Made by a program: the position numbers and the translations under genes. A model generated the notes under the pieces. The model worked only from the letters and a program-made list of their open reading frames with translations, searched no databases and was not told the DNA's origin. Below are positions 40,042-51,584 of a DNA stretch of 64,000 bases, piece by piece (positions within the stretch are counted from its first letter, which is position 1; every line of letters begins with the position of its first letter). Source of the DNA: Diorhabda sublineata (Eukaryota > Arthropoda > Insecta > Coleoptera > Chrysomelidae); contig NC_079479.1 in assembly GCF_026230105.1 (NCBI RefSeq), positions 35,991,385-36,055,384 on the forward strand, read 5' to 3'.

Positions 40042-42640
40042 GAATCAAAACGAAGAATAAACACTTTGGTGGAAGCTTTTGAAACTGAAACATCCCAAAA
40101 AGTTCCTTCGGAAGCACCTGGTGCACCTGGACAGATTGGATCTTTAGAAATCGAGTTTCCAGCTCTTTAGAAATCGAGTTTTCAGCTATAGTTATGACTT
40201 GGTGATGTTTCGAGGAAGAATAAACACTTTGGTGGAAGCTCTTGAAACTGAAACATCCCAAAAAGTTCCTTCGGAAGCACCTGGTGCACCTGGACAGATT
40301 GGATCTTTAGAAATCGAGTTTCCAGCTCTTTAGAAATCGAGTTTCCAGCTATAGTTATGACTTGGTGATGTTTCGAGGAAGAATAAACACTATGGTGGAA
40401 GCTCTTGAAACTGAAACAACCCAAAAAGTTCCTTCGGAAGCACCTGGTGCACCTGGTCAGATTGGATCTTTAGAAATCGAGTTTCCAGCTCTTTAGAAAT
40501 CGAGTTTCCAGCTATAGTTATGACTTGGCGATGTTTAGAGGAAGAATAAACACTTTGGTGGAAGCTTTTGAAACTGAAACATCCCAAAAAGTTCCTTCGG
40601 AAGCACCTGGTGCACCTGGACAGATTGGATCTTTAGAAATCGAGTTTCCAGCTCTTTAGAAATCGAGTTTCCAGCTATAGTTATGACTTGGTGATGTTTC
40701 GAGGAAGAATAAACACTATGGTGGAAGCTCTTGAAACTGAAACATCCCAAAAAGTTCCTTCGGAAGCACCTGGTGCACCTGGACAGATTGGATCTTTAGA
40801 AATCGAGTTTCCAGCTATAGTTATGACTTGGTGATGTTTAGAGGAAGAATAAACACTTTGGTGGAAGCTTTTGAAACTGAAACATCCCAAAAAGTTCCTT
40901 CGGAAGCACCTGGTGCACCTGGACAGATTGGATCTTTAGAAATCGAGTTTCCAGCTCTTTAGAAATCGAGTTTTCAGCTATAGTTATGACTTGGTGATGT
41001 TTAGAGGAAGAATAAACACTTTGGTGGAGGCTTTTGGAATGAATCGACCCAAAAAGTTCCTTCGGAAGCACCTGGTGCACCTGGACAGATTGGATCTTTA
41101 GAAATCGAGTTTCCGGCTCTTTAGAAATCGAGTTTTCAGCTATAGTTATGACTTGGTGATGTTTCGAGGAAGAATAAACACTTTGGTGGAAGCTTTTGAA
41201 ACTGAAACATCCCAAAAAGTTCCTTCGGAAGCACCTGGTGCACCTGGACAGATTGGATCTTTAGAAATCGAGTTTCCAGCTATAGTTATGACTTGGTGAT
41301 GTTTCGAGGAAGAATAAACACTTTGGTGGAAGCTTTTGAAACTGAAACATCCCAAAAAGTTCCTTCGGAAGCACCTGGTGCACCTGGACAGATTGGATCT
41401 TTAGAAATCGAGTTTCCAGCTCTTTAGAAATCGAGTTTTCAGCTATAGTTATGACTTGGTGATGTTTAGAGGAAGAATAAACACTTTGGTGGAGGCTTTT
41501 GGAATGAATCGACCCAAAAAGTTCCTTCGGAAGCACCTGGTGCACCTGGACAGATTGGATCTTTAGAAATCGAGTTTCCGGCTCTTTAGAAATCGAGTTT
41601 CCAGTTATAGTTATGACTTGGCGATGTTTAGAGGAAGAATAAACACTTTGGTGGAAGCTTTTGAAACTGAAACATCCCAAAAAGTTCCTTCGGAAGCACC
41701 TGGTGCACCTGGACAGATTGGATCTTTAGAAATCGAGTTTCCGGCTCTTTAGAAATCGAGTTTCCAGTTATAGTTATGACTTGGCGATGTTTAGAGGAAG
41801 AATAAACACTTTGGTGGAAGCTTTTGAAACTGAAACATCCCAAAAAGTTCCTTCGGAAGCACCTGGTGCACCTGGACAGATTGGATCTTTAGAAATCGAG
41901 TTTCCAGCTCTTTAGAAATCGAGTTTCCAGCTATAGTTATGACTTGGTGATGTTTCGAGGAAGAATAAACACTTTGGTGGAGGCTTTTGGAACTGAATCG
42001 ACCCAAAAAGTTCCTTCGGAAGCACCTGGTGCACCTGGTCAGATTGGATCTTTAGAAATCGAGTTTCCGGCTCTTTAGAAATCGAGTTTTCAGCTATAGT
42101 TATGACTTGGTGATGTTTCGAGGAAGAATAAACACTTTGGTGGAAGCTTTTGAAACTGAAACATCCCAAAAAGTTCCTTCGTAAGCACCTGGTGCACCTG
42201 GACAGATTGGATCTTTAGAAATCGAGTTTCCAGCTCTTTAGAAATCGAGTTTCCAGCTATAGTTATGACTTGGTGATGTTTCGAGGAAGAATAAACACTT
42301 TGGTGGAGGCTTTTGGAACTGAATCGACCCAAAAAGTTCCTTCGGAAGCACCTGTTGCACCTGGTCAGATTGGATCTTTAGAAATCGAGTTTCCAGCTCT
42401 TTAGAAATCGAGTTTCCAGTTATAGTTATGACTTGGTGATGTTTAGAGGAAGAATAAACACTTTGGTGGAGGCTTTTGGAACTGAAACATCCCAAAAAGT
42501 TCTTTCGGAAGCACCTGGTGCACCTGGTCAGATTGGATCTTTAGAAATCGAGTTTCCAGCTCTTTAGAAATCGAGTTTCCAGTTTTAGTTATGACTTTGT
42601 CATGTTTCGGGGAAGAATGAATACTTTGGTGAAAGCTTTT
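40042..42640. repeat. 163/140-bp satellite with a 42-codon ORF per unit, intronic
   Basis: The anchor ACACTTTGGTGG recurs at 40061, 40224, 40387, 40550, 40713, 40853, 41016, 41178, 41318, 41481, 41643, 41806, 41969, 42132, 42295 and 42458, with a degenerate last copy near 42618. Steps are mostly 163 bp; two are 140 bp because one of two 23-bp internal direct repeats (TCTTTAGAAATCGAGTTTCC...) is lost. On the plus strand most units hold an ORF from ATG (40205 in one copy) to TAG (40333) with centre PSEAPGAPGQIGSLEIEF. Differences between units are often silent (CGA/AGA, GAA/GAG, GGA/GGT, CCA/CCG). It is antisense to shakB. Function is unknown; it may be a satellite born from a coding fragment. 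Confidence 0.93.
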
Positions 42641-42680
42641 GAAACTGAAATTTGAGATAAACTTGCTGAAATCTCGAATA

Positions 42681-43925
42681 TACAGGATGTCCCACGACGA
42701 ATTAAAACTATCTATATATATGGCGAAATACTTATAGTAGAATCATGGAAATTTCTATATTCAGGTTTTCGGATACGATCTTTTTAACTAAAATATTTTC
42801 AAAGATGTCCAACTTCCGGTTATACCGGAAGTCGACTGTAACTTTGTTATTTTAAATGGAACACCCTGTATATTAATACATTTTTCAAATCTGCGTTAAA
42901 ATTTAGTATACTTTTGTCTAAAAACTTTTTTCGAAAAACGCACAATTTTTGAGTTATTAATGTTTTTGTAAAAAATTTTACCGTTGCAGACCCTTATAAA
43001 TTATTTTTTTACGAAAATACCCTTAAAGATATGAAAATGGTTTCTATTCGGTTGTTTTTAGCAAGGTCACACGTATTCGTATCTATGCTGGAAAATTCCT
43101 CATTTTATACAGGGTGTGTATAAAAAGTATTCAAAATTTAACTTCGTAAATATCATTTTTTTTTATTTTTTAACTAGAACCACCCGGTTTTTTCTATTAT
43201 TATCGCATACTGTTAAAAGAATCCTCAACAATTTGAATTTATACGGTTGATTTGAAGCAAAAGTTAATCGAAATAAATCAGTTAATGACCTGCATTTGCA
43301 TCTCTAAAAATTCACAGAAAACATTTAATATCTGGATAACGATAAGATTTAGGTATAGGACAGTATACATGAATTTGTCTTATTTTTAACCCCTGAATGT
43401 ATTAAAATAGAAAAAACCGGGTGGTTCTATTAAAAAAAATGAAAAAATTTGATATTTATTAAGTTAAACTTTGAACACTTTTTATACACACCCTGTATAA
43501 AATGAGGAATTTTACAACATAGATTCAAATACGTCTAACCTTGATAGAAACAACCGAGTAGAAACCATTTTCATATCTTTAATGGTGTTTTCGTAAAAAA
43601 ATAATTTATGAGGGTCTGCAACGGTTAAATTTTTTACAAAAACCTCAATAACTCAAAAAATATGTATTTTTCGAAAAAAGTTTTCAGACAAAAGTATATT
43701 AAAATTTTATGTAAAATTCAAAAATGTATAAATATACAGGGTGTTATATTTAAAATAACAAGGTTACGGTCTATTTCCGGTAGAACCGGAAGTCGGCCAT
43801 CTTTAAAATTATTTTATTTAAAAAGATCGTATCCGAAAACCTAAATATAAAAATTTTCATGATTCTACCATAAGTATTTTGCCATATATACAGTTAAGTT
43901 TTAATTCGTAATGGGACACTCTGTA
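42681..43925. mobile_element. 1.2-kb foldback transposon (non-autonomous)
   Basis: The two halves are long inverted copies: 42681 to about 43195 pairs with about 43410 to 43925 around a 215-bp centre. Ends are TACAGGATGTCCCA on the left and TGGGACACTCTGTA on the right, flanked on both sides by TA (42679-42680 and 43926-43927), a target duplication typical of Tc1/mariner elements. The arms contain further TACAGGGTGT / ACACCCTGTA words, suggesting nested or composite ends. No transposase ORF is seen. It lies in the giant shakB intron next to the 163-bp array. Confidence 0.75.
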
Positions 43926-43927
43926 TA

Positions 43928-45766
43928 AATAATTTACCAATTCTGGTTGTATTTGATTGATAATTCCTCTACTCGGCTGTTTCCATCTACTCAATTGATT
44001 CTTTTCACTACATTTTTTATTTAGGAAAAGAAAAAAAAGAAACAGGGCGATAGATCTGGTAAATATGGTGGTTGTAGTACACAGATAGCTAATAGAAAAC
44101 TAAAGATCGAACGTAGCCATAAAAATTATCCATTACATTGTTCCAGGGTTAATACAAGTAATTTAATACCTATATTTCTGAAAATATCACGTAAAATTTA
44201 TTTATACGGTTATATAAAATATGTAGAAATATATTTTACTGCTCTGCGTTTATTTTCCACATTTTTCGTAGTTTTATCACGATTTGTCCGTCGAAAATTA
44301 TTCAAACTAAATTAAAAACACATCGCCGAGAAAATAGAATGAATAAGATTTCAACGTATTCAAATTCATTCGACTATAACCGTACGTATGTTTATTTTAT
44401 TAAACAGGAGTTGCCATAATTAAACAGGTTACGTAAACACCGAAGAAAATCGGTTTTCAAGATCCGTTTTACTATTAAAATCAATGTTGGACGAAAACAT
44501 TTTTAAAAACGACAATATTTTTTACCCGACAGATTCTAAATCGTACAACACACGTAGAAATGCCATTCGGGATCTCCAAAGATAAAATATGTTTTGTTAA
44601 ATATCGAATTTCACAATAAAAACAATTCGTGAATCCACAAAAATATAAATAACACTATATTGTAATATTTAACCAACAAATATCTTGTCGAATCAATTAA
44701 TGTCTCCAAAACGTAGTTAATAATTATAAAAACCGTTTAGTTAATCGTAACTTCTTCTTTTATTTGTTTACGAAACATCCCGAAAATAAACGGTGATAAT
44801 TAACGAACCAACTGGCCTATTACGTTATTAAGACGATGAAAAGTTTCCGTTTTTTGTCTGTTCAAACACGAACGCCTAACGAGCAACGTGCGACAGCGTT
44901 TTAATTTTAGATTCAACATTTTTTATTAATACAGTTACGAATCTGAAATATTATTTATTAGTTACGAGATTAATATGTTGAGAAAAAGCATGTTGTAATT
45001 CAAAATAGATCGAGAATATATAAATTAATTACGCACACAAGCAATAAAAGATTCAAAATTATAAAAACGAATAAAGTTTATTGAAAATATTGTTTATCAA
45101 AATATACATATATGTAAATGAATATGTAAACCTCAAATTTTATTTGATATTTTGCGGGCGTTCCAACAATGAAAATAACAAAGTTAGGTTAAGTAAACGA
45201 GAAATAGTGATCAGCTGTGAAACAATCAGTTGGCCTTTTTCTATATATGCTTTCGATTAAAAATACTGCATTGGTAGCACGGTACAACAAACGATTTTCG
45301 ACGACCTTCACGATTCAATTTACAAAAACCAATCACGACATGGAATAACACCAGTAATGTCAAATGTCAAATATAATAATGGCGATGTCAGATTAATCTT
45401 GTCAAATTTCAAAACTAACCAAAGCGAAGTATTGTTCTATTATTTCGATGATTTTCTCGTTGAATCTGTAATTCTCAAAAAGTTTTGATCCGAAATATGG
45501 AATCCTCACGTTTTTTTTGTTACTTCAAAGCCTTAACTACTTAGAAGAATATAAATTAGTGCTTTGTAAATAGGTTTCGATGTAAGTACTCCCGAGTATT
45601 TTTATTTAGTAAAATGCAATTTTCATTTGATCGAAAATATACCGAAGAGATGTTTTAGAAGTTGTGGAAAATCGATCGATCATTATATACTTGTTAATAA
45701 TTTTATTTATATATAAGTTATACAATCATAGTAAATATATATAAACGAATATTAAAATATACTTAC
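43928..45766. other. Intronic unique sequence adjoining shakB module 1
   Basis: AT-rich unique sequence between the foldback element and the module 1 donor. It contains TGTCAAATGTCAAA near 45358 and further TGTCA words. No other gene was seen. Confidence 0.5.
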
Positions 45767-46129
45767 TTGAAAAAATAAGCAAAAACACACCCACTGATAA
45801 TACTTGTAAACTTTTTTTTCTTTATCGTTGTGAGTTGTCCTTATTCCCGGACTTCCCGGTAGATACATATGAGCGTAAGGTTCATTTTTGTCATTGGCAA
45901 CGGTGAATGTCGAATGTATCCAACAGAAGGTATTAAAAACATCTTCCGGTATATCTTTGGTGTGGATACAATCTATAGGATTCCCTACGTACTGTCTGGT
46001 GGTTACTATAAGACTGAAAGCTATTAACATACTGGATGTTAAAGAATAATGTAGTCTGAAGATTGGGGAATCCGTATGGATGTGACTGACTCTAACTAGA
46101 GCTTTAAGGCCTCTGAATATATCCAACAT
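45767..46129 (-). CDS. shakB: Shaking-B innexin, alternative N-terminal exon (module 1)
   Basis: A single exon of 121 codons. The ATG has A at -3, and an in-frame TAA lies eight codons upstream, which fixes the start. It encodes the classic innexin N-terminus [11 protein letters not shown]1 (about residues 25-45), the [12 protein letters not shown] block, extracellular loop 1 with its two cysteines (IDC and FCW), and [14 protein letters not shown] at the start of TM2. The donor CAA/GTAAGTAT leaves phase 0 and joins in frame to [11 protein letters not shown] at 10226. The encoded protein is a full 373-residue shakB, the electrical-synapse innexin of insect neurons. The intron that follows is about 35.5 kb. 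Confidence 0.94.
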
Positions 46130-46484
46130 CGTATAATCAACACTAAACGATTAAGTAATTATTTACTATTATTATTACTCATGATTCTAGTAAAATCACT
46201 TGTTTATTGAGTTTTATAAGGAAATTTCTGTTCGTTCCATCATATTTGTTGAAAACTGGAATCATATCGTCGATGTCCTGGAACAATATTAAACGTACAA
46301 GGATTAAATCAACGCGCCGTTGAGAAATTTTGTTATCTACTCGATTAGAATAATATGAAAGTATTCTTTGCTTAAAAAATGAAGCATTGGGTGTTAAAAA
46401 AAGGATGTTTGTTCTAAATTACTAACCAAATCGAATATTTCACTTGGTAATGTTGAAAAACTTGAGCGTGATATAACACAAGAC

Positions 46485-46580
46485 TGGTTCTACCACCATG
46501 GTAATGCAACCGCAGTTATAACCATCTCGGATGGATGAAAGTCTAGCCCCGTGTGACTTTTTTCTTTTATACAACGTTTC
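46485..46580 (+). mobile_element. mariner transposase C-terminal relic
   Basis: The plus strand reads DWFYHHGNATA, matching the mariner block HHDNA with the second catalytic Asp changed to Gly. After a stop and a frame change it reads SLAPCDFFL, matching the block that carries the third catalytic Asp. The spacing between the two is shortened, and both frames are broken. This is a dead fragment, identified from two family motifs in the right order. Confidence 0.6.
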
Positions 46581-46753
46581 TATAGTTATTTTTACAGATA
46601 GGCGTAAAAACACATTTCGAATTGACTCTTGGACAAATATTCAGTTGTATTGAAGAATTTTTTTCAAATGCATAACGATATTTTCTGGTTTTTTCAATAT
46701 TTAAGTATAGTTTTCTTAAAATGAATCAATTTTTCATTTAATTGTTTTTTTAA

Positions 46754-47200
46754 TTATACGAGGGTTATCCAAAAGTTTCTTCTAAAGTATTTCTCTTTTT
46801 GGGATAGAAAAAAAAGTCGTTGGGGGCCATATTAATACACAACCCACTGTCTTTTCAGTTCAGGCTTCATATACGAGGTCCGGTTATTAAATATCGAGAG
46901 CTGGGTATTTAAATTGTTGTAACAGACCATCGGGGACAATTATCAATCTCTTTATGGGTGTTTTCGAGTGGTGTAAGCGCCCAGGTCGCCTTATGACTGC
47001 TTAAATTTCGGAAATCGACCAAATTGCGCGCGCAGATCGTCGATTGAACACAAATTTACACGAGGTATAACACATTTGACCCCGACCAAAAGCTTTTGCT
47101 TCGACGGAATGAGTTTTTAAGTCAAAACTGAACATCCTGAACACCCAACGCGCGTATAATTTCCAAAAACATAATTTTTTAATCAAAATACGGTAAATAC
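46754..47200 (+). mobile_element. Mariner-like terminus and N-terminal relic
   Basis: Two TATACGAGG words (near 46755 and 46869) resemble the 5' inverted terminus of mariner elements. Between about 47007 and 47055 the plus strand reads EIDQIARADRRLNTNL, similar to the DRRLT segment of the mariner DNA-binding region. Stops interrupt it. It may be a second, separate element from the C-terminal relic just upstream. Confidence 0.35.
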
Positions 47201-47880
47201 GTTATTTTTAAATGTAAATTTGAAAAAAAAAACCGTTATATTTCTCATTTTATATTCCAAAGTAATTTTTTCGAGTCTATACATTTTTTCCAGCGAGTTT
47301 TCACCAAAACGCGAAAGAAAAAATTTCGATTTGCTATTAAAACGTGTTTTTTTTTAAATTATACTAAACGGGGGGGTGGTAAAACGTAATTTTTAGCAAT
47401 TTGTTTCGATGTAACGCGTGGATTTGAACCCGCGACCGGTAAATTCGCAGATTGAAGCTTCAAACGTATTAAAGTGGTGGGATATACTAACAGTAATAAG
47501 ACGTTCGGTTTTAGTACGAAGGAAAATTATTTATACGCGAAACTAAATACGAATGCGCGTTTTTTTTAACAAATTGTAGGTAAAATAATGACTAATAATA
47601 TTAAAATATTCAGTAAATACCTTTTTTTCGACGGATTTTTTGCTATTTTAGGTCGGAAAGTATACTAAACACCTGTCGGTAATATGAACTGTCGTTTATC
47701 GATTTATATGTTTGAAATGATATATAATTCTAATTATTATTAAATCCCCATTGCTTTAATGATAATTTATTGGTTTTTTATTGATAATCTACCTGATCCG
47801 TTTTTATAATTTTAATTTTTTTCGATAACGAGCCGCCTAATTCGAAGTCGAAAGTTTTTCAAGGAAAACGCGTGATGCGT

Positions 47881-49362
47881 CGAAATTTTCCCGATTTTCT
47901 CGCAGGATTTTCCACAAAAAGTTTATTAGCCTTCAATTTAATAAATTTTTTCATTTTTCTTGTCTTTTTTTTCGAAAACTTCTTCGTTTTTATCATTAAA
48001 TCGATCGATCTGAAATTTTCGAAACTCGAATGTTGTTAATACGACGTTTTTCGGAATTTTATGGAAATAATTTCCAAAAAATTGAACAAATTAATGTTAA
48101 ACGACATTTATAGATCTGAAAAAAGCGTTCGGTAACGTCCTATTAAGTCGAATATGTCAAATTTGAAGCATCACAGTCGAAATTTTCCCGATTTTCTCGC
48201 AGGATTTTCCACAAAAAGTTTATTAGCCTTCAATTTAATAAATTTTTTCATTTTTCTTGTCTTTTTTTTCGAAAATTTCTTCGTTTTTATCATTAAATCG
48301 ATCGATCTGAAATTTTCGAAACTCGAATGTTGTTAATACGACGTTTTTCGGAATTTTATGGAAATAATTTCCAAAAAATTGAACAAATTAATGTTAAACG
48401 ACATTTATAGATCTGAAAAAAGCGTTCGGTAACGTCCTATTAAGTCGAATATGTCAAATTTGAAGCATCACAGTCGAAATTTTCCCGATTTTCTCGCAGG
48501 ATTTTCCACAAAAAGTTTATTAGCCTTCAATTTAATAAATTTTTTCATTTTTCTTGTCTTTTTTTTCGAAAATTTCTTCGTTTTTATCATTAAATCGATC
48601 GATCTGAAATTTTCGAAACTCGAATGTTGTTAATACGACGTTTTTCGGAATTTTATGGAAATAATTTCCAAAAAATTGAACAAATTAATGTTAAACGACA
48701 TTTATAGATCTGAAAAAAGCGTTCGGTAACGTCCTATTAAGTCGAATATGTCAAATTTGAAGCATAACCGTCGAAGTCGAAATTTTCCCGATTTTCTCGC
48801 AGGATTTTCCACAAAAAGTTTATTAGCCTTCAATTTAATAAATTTTTTCATTTTTCTTGTCTTTTTTTTCGAAAACTTCTTCGTTTTTATCATTAAATCG
48901 ATCGATCTGAAATTTTCGAAACTCGAATGTTGTTAATACGCCGTTTTTCGGAATTTTATGGAAATAATTTCCAAAAAATTGAACAAATTAATGTTAAACG
49001 ACATTTATAGATCTGAAAAAAGCGTTCGGTAACGTCCAATTAAGTCGAATATGTCAAATTTGAAGCATCACAGTCGAAATTTTCCCGATTTTCTCGCAGG
49101 ATTTTCCACAAAAAGTTTATTAGCCTTCAATTTAATAAATTTTTTCATTTTTCTTGTCTTTTTTTTCGAAAATTTCTTCGTTTTTATCATTAAATCGATC
49201 GATCTGAAATTTTCGAAACTCGAATGTTGTTAATACGACGTTTTTCGGAATTTTATGGAAATAATTTCCAAAAAATTGAACAAATTAATGTTAAACGACA
49301 TTTATAGATCTGAAAAAAGCGTTCGGTAACGTTCTATTAAGTCGAATATGTCAAATTTGAAG
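47881..49362. repeat. 297-bp tandem repeat, 5 copies, intronic
   Basis: CGAAATTTTCCCG recurs at 47881, 48178, 48475, 48778 and 49075. Steps are 297 bp except one of 303 bp, caused by a 6-bp insertion (CCGTCGAAG near 48768). Units share GTCAAATTTGAAGCAT at their junctions. Each holds a 60-62 codon Phe-rich ORF (MSNLKHHSRN...), judged a by-product of the AT-rich unit. It lies between modules 2 and 1 of shakB. Confidence 0.95.
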
Positions 49363-49993
49363 TTTTTCCAAAATCTGTTTACGTATTTTGGATAAATGAT
49401 ATTTCAATGTTGTTTTTGACTATTTTTTGATTATTTTGAGCTATTTTATAAACCATATTCTGTATTTTGAATAGAAATGAATCATAAACTCGCTCGATTA
49501 AACGTATAGACTTGAAGGAGGTTTTATGTTACGAATTACAAAATATTTGCGTGAATACTTACTTTTTTATGTATGCGAGAATGAAAAATTAGTTTTTTCG
49601 AAACTTTACCACTATTGAACCGCACTTGAATTTTTCTTTTCGGTTATTTCGCGGCGCTGAAAGAAAATTCGGCGCGCCGCGTCGGGACGGTGATTATTTC
49701 GAAACTGGACGTCGACGTCCATGTGCCGATTACCCATACACATTTACACATATATACAAACCAATCGGGAGAAGCTTCGAAGAGTTAAAAATACAAAAAT
49801 TTCGTTCTACAAACCAGAGACTGCAAGCAAATAATTTTTTTTTTTTTTTATTTTTTTTTCGTACCATTTCGGGTTTTGATAGGTCGTTAACACGTAATAA
49901 GATTTTTAATTTGGTATTACTGGACTTTTATTCGCTAATTTTGTAATCTGGGATTCAAAATTATAGTCCGTTCGTACGTTATAGTCCATTCGT
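49363..49993. other. Unannotated sequence with a small GC-richer island
   Basis: The part at about 49645-49735 is CpG-rich (GGCGCGCCGCGTCGG, ACGTCGACGT) compared with its surroundings. A 106-codon plus-strand ORF (49626-49946) covers it, but its second half is low-complexity Phe/Ile, and it has no recognisable domain. It could be a regulatory island; this is not shown. Confidence 0.35.
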
Positions 49994-50895
49994 GCAACCG
50001 GCAAAAAACAAAACCTTTCGTGTTGTATACCAAAAAAATTGTACTAGTCTGAATTTTTTTGCAAATGCATTTGAAAAGTAGATATTCTAAAGAGTAAAAT
50101 GATTTTTGTTTCGTCCCGAAATGTTGAGTTTTCGAGGAGATACAGCGGTTTCTTTTTCAACCCTTTACGCGGCGCAAAAATTTTCCAGTAAAATTCGACC
50201 CCGAAGTTTGATCGCATTTTATAAAGAAACGACAGCTCTTAGAGAAAAATCCAAAGAAACCTTTTTTGTAGAAAATTTTTTAAACTACATTTTCGATCTA
50301 ATCACTTTTTTCGAAATTCGGCGTAGATTTCGAGTTATTTTCAAAATTCAAAATTATATCGCTTAACGCGCAGAATTTCTTGCGTTAGTAAAAGCAGTTT
50401 TTTTCCCTTTCACAGAGTGAATTCAAAGGTATAATTGGTATCATTTTAAAGGTAATCGTCTAATTGACGACCCCAAGCAAGGATTATATACTGGGTGTAG
50501 CAGAATTACAGACATTTTTGTTTTAAATTCACCCTTGCAACCGGCAAAAAACAAAACCTTTCGTGTTGTATACCAAAAAAATTGTACTAGTCTGAATTTT
50601 TTTGCAAATGCATTTGAAAAGTAGATAATCTAACGAGTAAAATGATTTTTGTTTCGTCCCGAAATGTTGAGTTTTCGAGGAGATACAGCGGTTTCTTTTT
50701 CAACCCTTTACGCGGCGCAAAAATTTTCCAGTAAAATTCGACCCCGAAGTTTGATCGCATTTTATAAAGAAACGACAGCTCTTAGAGAAAAATCCAAAGA
50801 AACCTTTTTTGTAGAAAATTTTTTAAACTACATTTTCGATCTAATCACTTTTTTCGAAATTCGGCGTAGATTTCGAGTTATTTTCAAAATTTTGA
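49994..50895. repeat. 543-bp direct duplication (1.7 copies)
   Basis: Sequence from 49994 recurs from 50537 with only a few changes (for example GATATTCTAAAG against GATAATCTAACG). The second copy stops about 359 bp in. The first copy ends with a TATACTGGGTGT word near 50484. Short ORFs at 50106 and 50649 are the same frame in the two copies and have no known domain. Confidence 0.9.
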
Positions 50896-51409
50896 TGTTT
50901 CATTCACTTAATTGTAGTTCTACTTGAAATTTGGCAAAAAAAATCGATAGACGAGTAGAGTTTGGTTTAAATAGGATAACAGACGTGTACTGAGCCCTTT
51001 TTATACCCCATTCGTCTAATAGAACTTTTATCTGTCGCAAAAAATCGTTTAGTGGACGCAATGTTCCTAAATTGATATTCTGGATAATCTGTCACCTTTC
51101 GCTGTATTATGTCAACTAATTCCACATTTTTTCTATTTATTTTAAGAAATTTACGAATGAAATAAATCTCACTAAACCGCCCCACTGCTTATCGCCGACT
51201 GTGCGACGGGAATATTTCGAAGAAATTGTGTACATACGCTTTCCGACAGCTTCGACCAATAGAAATTCATTTCATACGAATGATTTACGAATTGGGACGT
51301 TTAAAAAGGCCGCGGTTTCATCGACGACAATATAAATTAATTAATTAATAAGAATTGATGCAGATTCGGAGTCGTTTCACCTGGAAAATTAGTTTTATTG
51401 AAGGCTCAC

Positions 51410-51584
51410 CTGTAAAACGAGAAAAAATTCCACCCATTGGTAATATTTGATTTGTTTCTTCGCCCGACCGTCTGTAGTTTGGACACCAATCGACGCCAAA
51501 TCGCTATCAAAATCGTTTTTCCTTGTAACCGTGAAAGTCGAATGTATCCAACAATAAGTATTGAGCACGTCTTCCGGAATGTCT
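51410..51584 (-). CDS. shakB: Shaking-B-type innexin, module 2 exon 3
   Basis: A 175-nt exon with acceptor ATTTTTAG before 51584 and donor CAG/GTGAGC after 51410. Its first A completes the Arg codon left open by exon 2, giving [22 protein letters not shown], the second half of extracellular loop 1 with its second cysteine. It ends IKYYQWVEFFLVLQ at the start of TM2. It leaves phase 0, so it can splice to [11 protein letters not shown] at 10226, exactly as module 1 does. The TM2 start (EFFLVLQ) differs from module 1 (CFCLFFQ), including an acidic residue in place of Cys. Confidence 0.88.

Larger units (their letters stand above)
46130..47880. other. Upstream region of module 1 with transposon debris
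   Basis: It should contain the promoter or 5' UTR of the module 1 transcript, but no promoter motif can be fixed. Mariner remnants are listed separately. A G-run (GGGGGGGTGG) lies near 47371. Confidence 0.45.

Noticed and set aside
40016..42495. Minus-strand 65-139 codon ORFs in the 163-bp array
   Set aside because: They are shadows of the repeat on the opposite strand from the cleaner 42-codon frame, and they overlap one another.
47400..47500. tRNA gene or tRNA-derived SINE on the minus strand
   Set aside because: GGTTCAAATCC fits a B box, but the T stem has a mismatch and no D arm, A box or acceptor stem could be found at the right distance.
48154..49233. Hydrophobic 60-codon ORFs in the 297-bp array
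   Set aside because: The Phe/Ile-rich peptide follows from T-rich DNA; there is one copy per repeat unit and no signal of constraint.
49626..49946. 106-codon plus-strand ORF
   Set aside because: The second half is a low-complexity Phe run from a poly-T tract and no domain is recognised. Only the GC-rich island was noted.
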